A DNA stretch of 18,501 nucleotides from an uncultured Pseudomonadota bacterium (lineage in GTDB: Bacteria > Myxococcota_A > Polyangia > HGW-17): NCBI GenBank assembly GCA_938004375.1, contig CALKWH010000217.1:1-18501 (forward strand). Reading direction: 5' to 3'. This document shows, piece by piece, positions 15,209 through 18,501 of this stretch. The notes beneath the pieces are model-generated. The model had not been told where the DNA came from, made no database searches, and was given only the letters and a program-made list of their open reading frames with translations. Made by a program: the position numbers and the translations under genes. Each line of letters opens with the position of its first letter. Position 1 is the stretch's first letter.

Positions 15209-16498
15209 GTGTCCGACCACGCGAAACCCCGATTCGGCCAGCCGCTCACCGGCATCATCTCATTCTGCGTCTTCCTGTTCCTCGGGTGGGCGACCTGGTT
15301 CCTGTTCGCCGACCCGCGCGGACCGGTCAAGACCTTCCCGTACCCGTTCGTCATGTACCTGGCGGTCATGATCCTCGTGGGCCTGTGGCAGCACATGCTG
15401 CTGGGGGACTGGCCGTTCGCGAAGCTGCGGCAGCCGCTCAAGGGCGTGGTCCTCACGGTCGTGAACTTCCTGGTGACGCTCTTCGTGATCCACGTGGTGT
15501 TCTACCGGGTGCTGGGCCTGGGCTTCAACTTCCTCTCCCAGTCCAACCTCGACGAGCTCGCCCGCACCGGCCAGGCGATCCTGCCCTCGGGCCAGGCCCT
15601 GTCGGTCGAGGCCATGAAGGCCAAGCACTTCGCCCAGAGCGCGCTGGTGTCCTTCGTGCTCATCGGGTTCTTCACCTATCCGGTGGTCACCATCCTGTTC
15701 GCCAAGTGGCCCATCCGCCCGAGCAACCTCGAGCAGCCCCAGGCGGGCTTCGCCGAGCTGGGCTGGACCTCCCTGGTGACGCTGTTCTTCTTCGTCGCGC
15801 TGATCGTCCCGTTCTGGGGTGGCGTCTACGGCCAGGCTCTCGGCACGTCGTTCGGCATGAACACGCCCTGGTGGGGGAAGATCAACGGCACCGCGCACCT
15901 GCACTGGGTGTTCGGCTGGTGGGAGTGGTCCATCATCGCGCTGTTCATGACGGCCAACGTGTGGCGCGGCAAGCCCTGGAGCCTGATCCGCCTGCCGCAG
16001 CCGCTCAAGGGCTTCGTCTCCATGATCGGCGTCTTCGGCATCGGGTACGCCATGGCGATCCTGTGCGTGCAGATCATTCCGCTGTGGGTCGGCGCCGACA
16101 CCATCCGCCAGCTCAAGGCCGCCGCGCCCGGCGACGCCGAATACCTGCGGTTCCTGTGGTACCACGCCGCCGAGATCGCCGGCTTCATGCTCATCCCGTT
16201 CCTGGTGTGGCACCACTACTTCGAGGATCGCGTGCCCCTGGCGGACCGCGATTCCTGGGCCGCCTTTGCCCTGCGCACCGTGGGCGTGCTCGTCGCCGGC
16301 GTCGTGCTGTACGTGATCTTCTACTACGGCAATTTCGGCCGCTGGGCGCTGGGAAATTCCCACATGACCGACATGGCCTCGCGCTTCATCCACGGTGAAT
16401 CCCTGGTCTGGAACTTCTGGTGGATCATCCCGCTTCTGTGGAACGACTGGTTCTTCGCGAAGTGGGGGCTCTTCCGGGAAGACAAAGAACACGCATAG
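15209..16498 (+). CDS. Polytopic membrane protein with internal repeats, unknown function
   Basis: The protein has 429 residues and starts at a GTG six bases after TGGAGG. About ten hydrophobic segments can be placed near residues 13-33, 46-64, 79-103, 144-166, 186-208, 229-250, 265-287, 315-335, 347-368 and 397-415. A loop motif recurs before helices: RQPLKGVVLTVVNF (about 74), EQPQAGFAELGW (about 175) and PQPLKGFVSMIGVF (about 260), each following a W-P/W-S segment. This suggests evolution from a repeated unit. His and Trp in HLHWVFGWWEW, and His-Glu residues in YHAAEIAGFMLIPFLVWHHYFED, stand out and could bind a metal, haem or lipid. I do not recognise a named transporter or enzyme family. 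Confidence 0.85.
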   Translation: MSDHAKPRFGQPLTGIISFCVFLFLGWATWFLFADPRGPVKTFPYPFVMYLAVMILVGLWQHMLLGDWPFAKLRQPLKGVVLTVVNFLVTLFVIHVVFYRVLGLGFNFLSQSNLDELARTGQAILPSGQALSVEAMKAKHFAQSALVSFVLIGFFTYPVVTILFAKWPIRPSNLEQPQAGFAELGWTSLVTLFFFVALIVPFWGGVYGQALGTSFGMNTPWWGKINGTAHLHWVFGWWEWSIIALFMTANVWRGKPWSLIRLPQPLKGFVSMIGVFGIGYAMAILCVQIIPLWVGADTIRQLKAAAPGDAEYLRFLWYHAAEIAGFMLIPFLVWHHYFEDRVPLADRDSWAAFALRTVGVLVAGVVLYVIFYYGNFGRWALGNSHMTDMASRFIHGESLVWNFWWIIPLLWNDWFFAKWGLFREDKEHA

Positions 16499-16549
16499 TG
16501 ACTTAGTTTGTGAATTACAAGCTTCTGAAAGATCATCACAGGGCGGGTC

Positions 16550-16576
16550 GGAAAATCAACTGAATTGGAATTTTCC
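16550..16576 (+). terminator. Weak hairpin after the membrane protein gene
   Basis: GGAAAAT (16550-16556) and ATTTTCC (16570-16576) form a 7-bp AT-rich stem with a 13-base loop, 51 bases after the stop. There is no clear T-run, so termination is only possible. Confidence 0.25.
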
Positions 16577-16628
16577 AGGCTGGTTGAACTTTGTGCAAAA
16601 ATATTTCGGTTCCCCTCCAACTTTCGGA

Positions 16629-16662
16629 TTGCATCGCCAAAACGGGTCAGCTATACCTGACC
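16629..16662 (+). promoter_or_regulatory. Promoter with an inverted repeat over its -10 box
   Basis: TTGCAT (16629-16634) and TATACC (16652-16657) are 17 bases apart and 43 bases before the ATG at 16701. The -10 lies inside GGTCAG-CTATAC-CTGACC (16645-16662), a perfect 6-bp inverted repeat, a layout expected of a repressor operator. Confidence 0.45.
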
Positions 16663-16700
16663 TTACAAGACACTTTTACCGCTTCAGATGGAGGTCTTCC

Positions 16701-16928
16701 ATGCGCTACTTCATCGACACCCACCCTTCCTGCGACGGCAACCACGAGCTCCACCAGAACGGCTGTGTCGTCTTTCCCAAGCGCGAGACCGTGGTCCTCG
16801 TCGGCGAGTTCCGGACCAGCTACGAGGCCCTGCGCGCGGCCCACTGGCTGTATCCCCAGGTCGAGGGCTGCCGCATCTGCTGCCCCGAGTGCCGCGTCGA
16901 GTCCGGCCCCATCTCCATCCTCGTCTGA
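16701..16928 (+). CDS. Small cysteine-rich protein with CxxCCxxC motif
   Basis: The protein has 75 residues. GGAGG lies six bases before the ATG. It starts MRYFIDTHPSC, has a second Cys in HQNGC (22), a central GEFRTSYEALRAAHWLYP, and ends with Cys57, Cys60, Cys61 and Cys64 in GCRICCPEC. The arrangement suggests metal binding, probably zinc. Small proteins of this layout (His-Cys, then G.F....EA...A...YP....C..CC..C) are known as hypothetical proteins in several bacterial phyla; I know of no proven function. It is likely cytoplasmic. It is followed by a short hairpin with four T residues. Confidence 0.8.
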   Translation: MRYFIDTHPSCDGNHELHQNGCVVFPKRETVVLVGEFRTSYEALRAAHWLYPQVEGCRICCPECRVESGPISILV

Positions 16929-16940
16929 AGTCGCGCGGGC

Positions 16941-16960
16941 GCAAGCAACAGCTTGCTTTT
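16941..16960 (+). terminator. Short terminator-like hairpin
   Basis: GCAAGC and GCTTGC form a 6-bp stem with loop AACA, followed by TTTT, 12 bases after the stop of the 75-residue gene. Its core resembles the hairpin at 10627-10647. Confidence 0.5.
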
Positions 16961-17007
16961 CCGCCCCGTTATCATGTAAAAAACAAGCGTCTCCAAGGAG
17001 CGGTTCC

Positions 17008-17349
17008 GTGAGCACCAAGGACTTTTTCGACAAGCGGGATCAATTGTTCCGCATCTACGACGGCCCCGACAAGAAAGATCTGTGGATGCGGACGCCGCGG
17101 ATCGACTCGTTCCAGGCCGCCAAGGAGATCACCCAGCTGCCCGTCCAGTTCCTGTGCGAGCTCGGCGAGCGCAAGGTCCGCTTCACCGTCTACCTCGACA
17201 ACATCACCCGCATGGAGAACGACGAGAGCGCCGTGCTGTTCCGCGGAACGGCGCTGGACAACATCACCGGGGATTCGGTCGTCGTGGAGGGGCAGTACGA
17301 CTTCGTGGCCCGCACCGGCCTTCTGGAGATCAAGGAAAAGCTCGGATGA
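17008..17349 (+). CDS. Conserved-looking protein of unknown function, coupled to a CRP/FNR regulator
   Basis: The protein has 113 residues. AAGGAG lies seven bases before the GTG start. It has no signal peptide or membrane helix. The N-terminus is charged (STKDFFDKRDQLFRIYDGPDKKD), and the C-terminal two thirds alternate like a small beta-barrel (QLPVQFLCELGERKVRFTVYLDNI, then VVVEGQYDFVARTGLLEI). Family not recognised; a PilZ domain was considered but the RxxxR and D/NxSxxG motifs are absent. The stop overlaps the next gene's start as ATGA, so the two are translationally coupled, which hints at a functional link with the regulator. Confidence 0.75.
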   Translation: MSTKDFFDKRDQLFRIYDGPDKKDLWMRTPRIDSFQAAKEITQLPVQFLCELGERKVRFTVYLDNITRMENDESAVLFRGTALDNITGDSVVVEGQYDFVARTGLLEIKEKLG

Positions 17350-18071
17350 AGACCCTGCGCCCCAAGCCCGCGGCCCTGCGGTCGTACCTGCAGCGGGTGC
17401 CGTTGTTCTCGCAGTGCACCGACGAGGACCTGGAGACCCTGACCTCGGCCGCCATGCTCCTGCAGTACGAGCGCGGGGAGCACGGCTTTCTGGCCGGGGA
17501 CAAGGCCTGCCGCCTCGACGCTCTGGTCTCGGGGGGCGCCCAGATCTACCGCACGCTGCCCGACGGCACCGCCAAGACGCTGCACCTGTTCTCGCCGCCC
17601 GCGCTGCTGGCCGAGGCCGCCGTCTTCATGGGGTTCCCCTATCCGGCGAACTGCCTGTTCACCGAGGAGAGCCTCACGCTGAGCTTCCCCCGGGCGCAGT
17701 TGATCTCCATGGTCGAGCGGGATCCGCAACTGGCCTGGCGCCTGATCGGCCAGTTGTACGGGAAGCTCCACGAGTTCACCGACATGATCGCTTCCCATGG
17801 GCACCGGAACGCGGTCACACGGGTCGCCAGCTACCTGCTGGGGGTCGTGCGCGCCGCGCCGCAGGGGGACGGCCCGGCCGCGCGTGTGGTCCTGCCGGCG
17901 CCCAAGAAGGACATCGCCAACTACCTCGGGATCCGCCCTGAGAGCCTGAGCCGCACCTTCGCCCAGCTCGAGAAGGCGGGGGCCATCCGCGTCGACGGTC
18001 AGGCCATCCACATCCTCCAGGCGTCGCTCCTGGAGAACATTCTGCTGGATTCGGATCCCGAGGAGTCCTAA
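17346..18071 (+). CDS. CRP/FNR-family transcriptional regulator
   Basis: The protein has 241 residues. Residues 13-125 form a cyclic-nucleotide-binding-like beta-roll (LQRVPLFSQCTDEDLETL, then GGAQIYRTLPDGTAKTLHLFSPPALLAEAAVF), then a long dimer helix (about 125-150) and a winged helix-turn-helix (about 186-225: KKDIANYLGIRPESLSRTFAQLEKAGAIRVDG). The typical cAMP-contact Arg-Ser pattern after GE is not obvious, and the Cys residues at 24, 55 and 103 do not match FNR's cluster spacing, so the effector is unclear. The overall form is closest to Dnr/NnrR-like members. It shares four bases with the preceding gene, and the kinase gene begins 32 bases downstream. Confidence 0.9.
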   Translation: MKTLRPKPAALRSYLQRVPLFSQCTDEDLETLTSAAMLLQYERGEHGFLAGDKACRLDALVSGGAQIYRTLPDGTAKTLHLFSPPALLAEAAVFMGFPYPANCLFTEESLTLSFPRAQLISMVERDPQLAWRLIGQLYGKLHEFTDMIASHGHRNAVTRVASYLLGVVRAAPQGDGPAARVVLPAPKKDIANYLGIRPESLSRTFAQLEKAGAIRVDGQAIHILQASLLENILLDSDPEES

Positions 18072-18103
18072 TCTGGGTCCGGAAAGGATCTCGAACCCGT
18101 TCC

Positions 18104-18501
18104 ATGAGCCAGCCTCCGACGGATCCCCACGACGAAAGTTCCCCGACGCCCCGCGGCACGCTCCCCATGGGGGGCGCCGGATCGGTGCCCGGCGTGGGTT
18201 CGGCGCCCGGCCCAGGCCGGCCGGACAGCCCGGCCCGCACGCCGCAGTTCTCGGACACGTACCGGATCCCCGACACCCAGCGGATGCGCTCGGCCGAGTG
18301 CGAGCAGGTCGCCAACGCCGACACCTTCATCGCCGATGCCGCCGCCTACCGCGGGGCCCGGACCCCCTCGACGCCGTCGGATCCCGCCACCCCTGCCACC
18401 CTGCGGGCGAGCGAGCAGGAGCCGCCGGGGCCCGGGCCGCTCACCCGCGAGCACGAGGGGCGCTACCGGGTCGTCGACGAGATCGGCCGCGGCGGTATCG
18501 G
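18104..18501 (+). CDS. Ser/Thr protein kinase, N-terminal part (3' end outside window)
   Basis: The frame is open from the ATG at 18104 to the right edge (132 complete codons). The first 115 or so residues are a low-complexity Pro/Gly/Thr/Ser-rich extension with a central stretch (FSDTYRIPDTQRMRSAECEQ). Then comes EGRYRVVDEIGRGGIG, the entry strand and glycine loop of Hanks-type kinases; GGIG in place of GGMG is common in deltaproteobacterial members. The catalytic lysine and everything after it lie beyond the window. No strong ribosome site precedes the ATG. It may be co-transcribed with the CRP/FNR gene 32 bases upstream. The identification rests on the glycine-loop block only. Confidence 0.8.
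   Translation, partial: MSQPPTDPHDESSPTPRGTLPMGGAGSVPGVGSAPGPGRPDSPARTPQFSDTYRIPDTQRMRSAECEQVANADTFIADAAAYRGARTPSTPSDPATPATLRASEQEPPGPGPLTREHEGRYRVVDEIGRGGI

Noticed and set aside
15260-16492. 410-codon minus-strand frame opposite the membrane protein gene
   Set aside because: The product is almost entirely His/Glu/Gln/Arg/Asp-rich with no fold pattern, as expected for antisense of a hydrophobic gene.
17008-17349. PilZ domain for the 113-residue protein
   Set aside because: The RxxxR and (D/N)xSxxG c-di-GMP-binding motifs are not present.

Overview
The window looks like chromosomal DNA from a high-GC member of the Myxococcota or another former deltaproteobacterial lineage. The reasons are lipoproteins built from Myxococcus-type cysteine-rich repeats, SBBP and RCC1 propellers, an incoming Ser/Thr protein kinase with a GRGGIG glycine loop, and an ECF sigma factor operon. 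The exact lineage cannot be fixed from the sequence alone. I see no rRNA, tRNA, CRISPR array, transposase or integrase.

Region 1 (1-9.5 kb) is a patchy accessory region, clearly AT-richer in places than the rest. It holds the 3' end of an RCC1-repeat protein (2-481), a small Cys-rich lipoprotein (580-1290), and two large paralogous lipoproteins facing opposite ways (1827-4454 plus, 7056-9407 minus). Both paralogs start with a lipidation cysteine followed by ETKT, carry an 8-9 unit cysteine-rich stalk, and end in a seven-bladed propeller. The propeller is SBBP type in one and RCC1 type in the other. A SAM methyltransferase (4512-5261) and a putative SH3-like lipoprotein (5479-6606) lie between them. 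Around these are decayed gene pieces: a 94-bp copy of the methyltransferase 3' end, a thrombospondin type 3 fragment, a broken second copy of the small lipoprotein's 5' end, the last part of an outer-membrane barrel, a Cys-rich tail and one unidentified C-terminus.

Region 2 (9.7-14.7 kb) is uniformly GC-rich. An ankyrin-repeat protein converges on a compact four-gene minus-strand operon: ECF sigma factor, one-pass anti-sigma factor, exported protein of unknown function, and an AsmA-like/GT51 peptidoglycan glycosyltransferase fusion. Gene gaps are 1, 13 and 3 bases, so the genes are probably co-transcribed and translationally coupled. The content suggests a cell-envelope stress circuit whose output is glycan-strand synthesis.

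Region 3 (14.9-18.5 kb, plus strand) holds a 77-residue acidic protein, a roughly ten-helix membrane protein with internal repeats, a 75-residue CxxCCxxC protein with a promoter inside an inverted repeat, a 113-residue protein overlapping a CRP/FNR regulator by four bases, and the start of a Ser/Thr kinase that runs off the window. The two most interesting elements are the stalk-plus-interchangeable-propeller lipoprotein family with its graveyard of fragments, and the sigma/anti-sigma/AsmA-GT51 operon.
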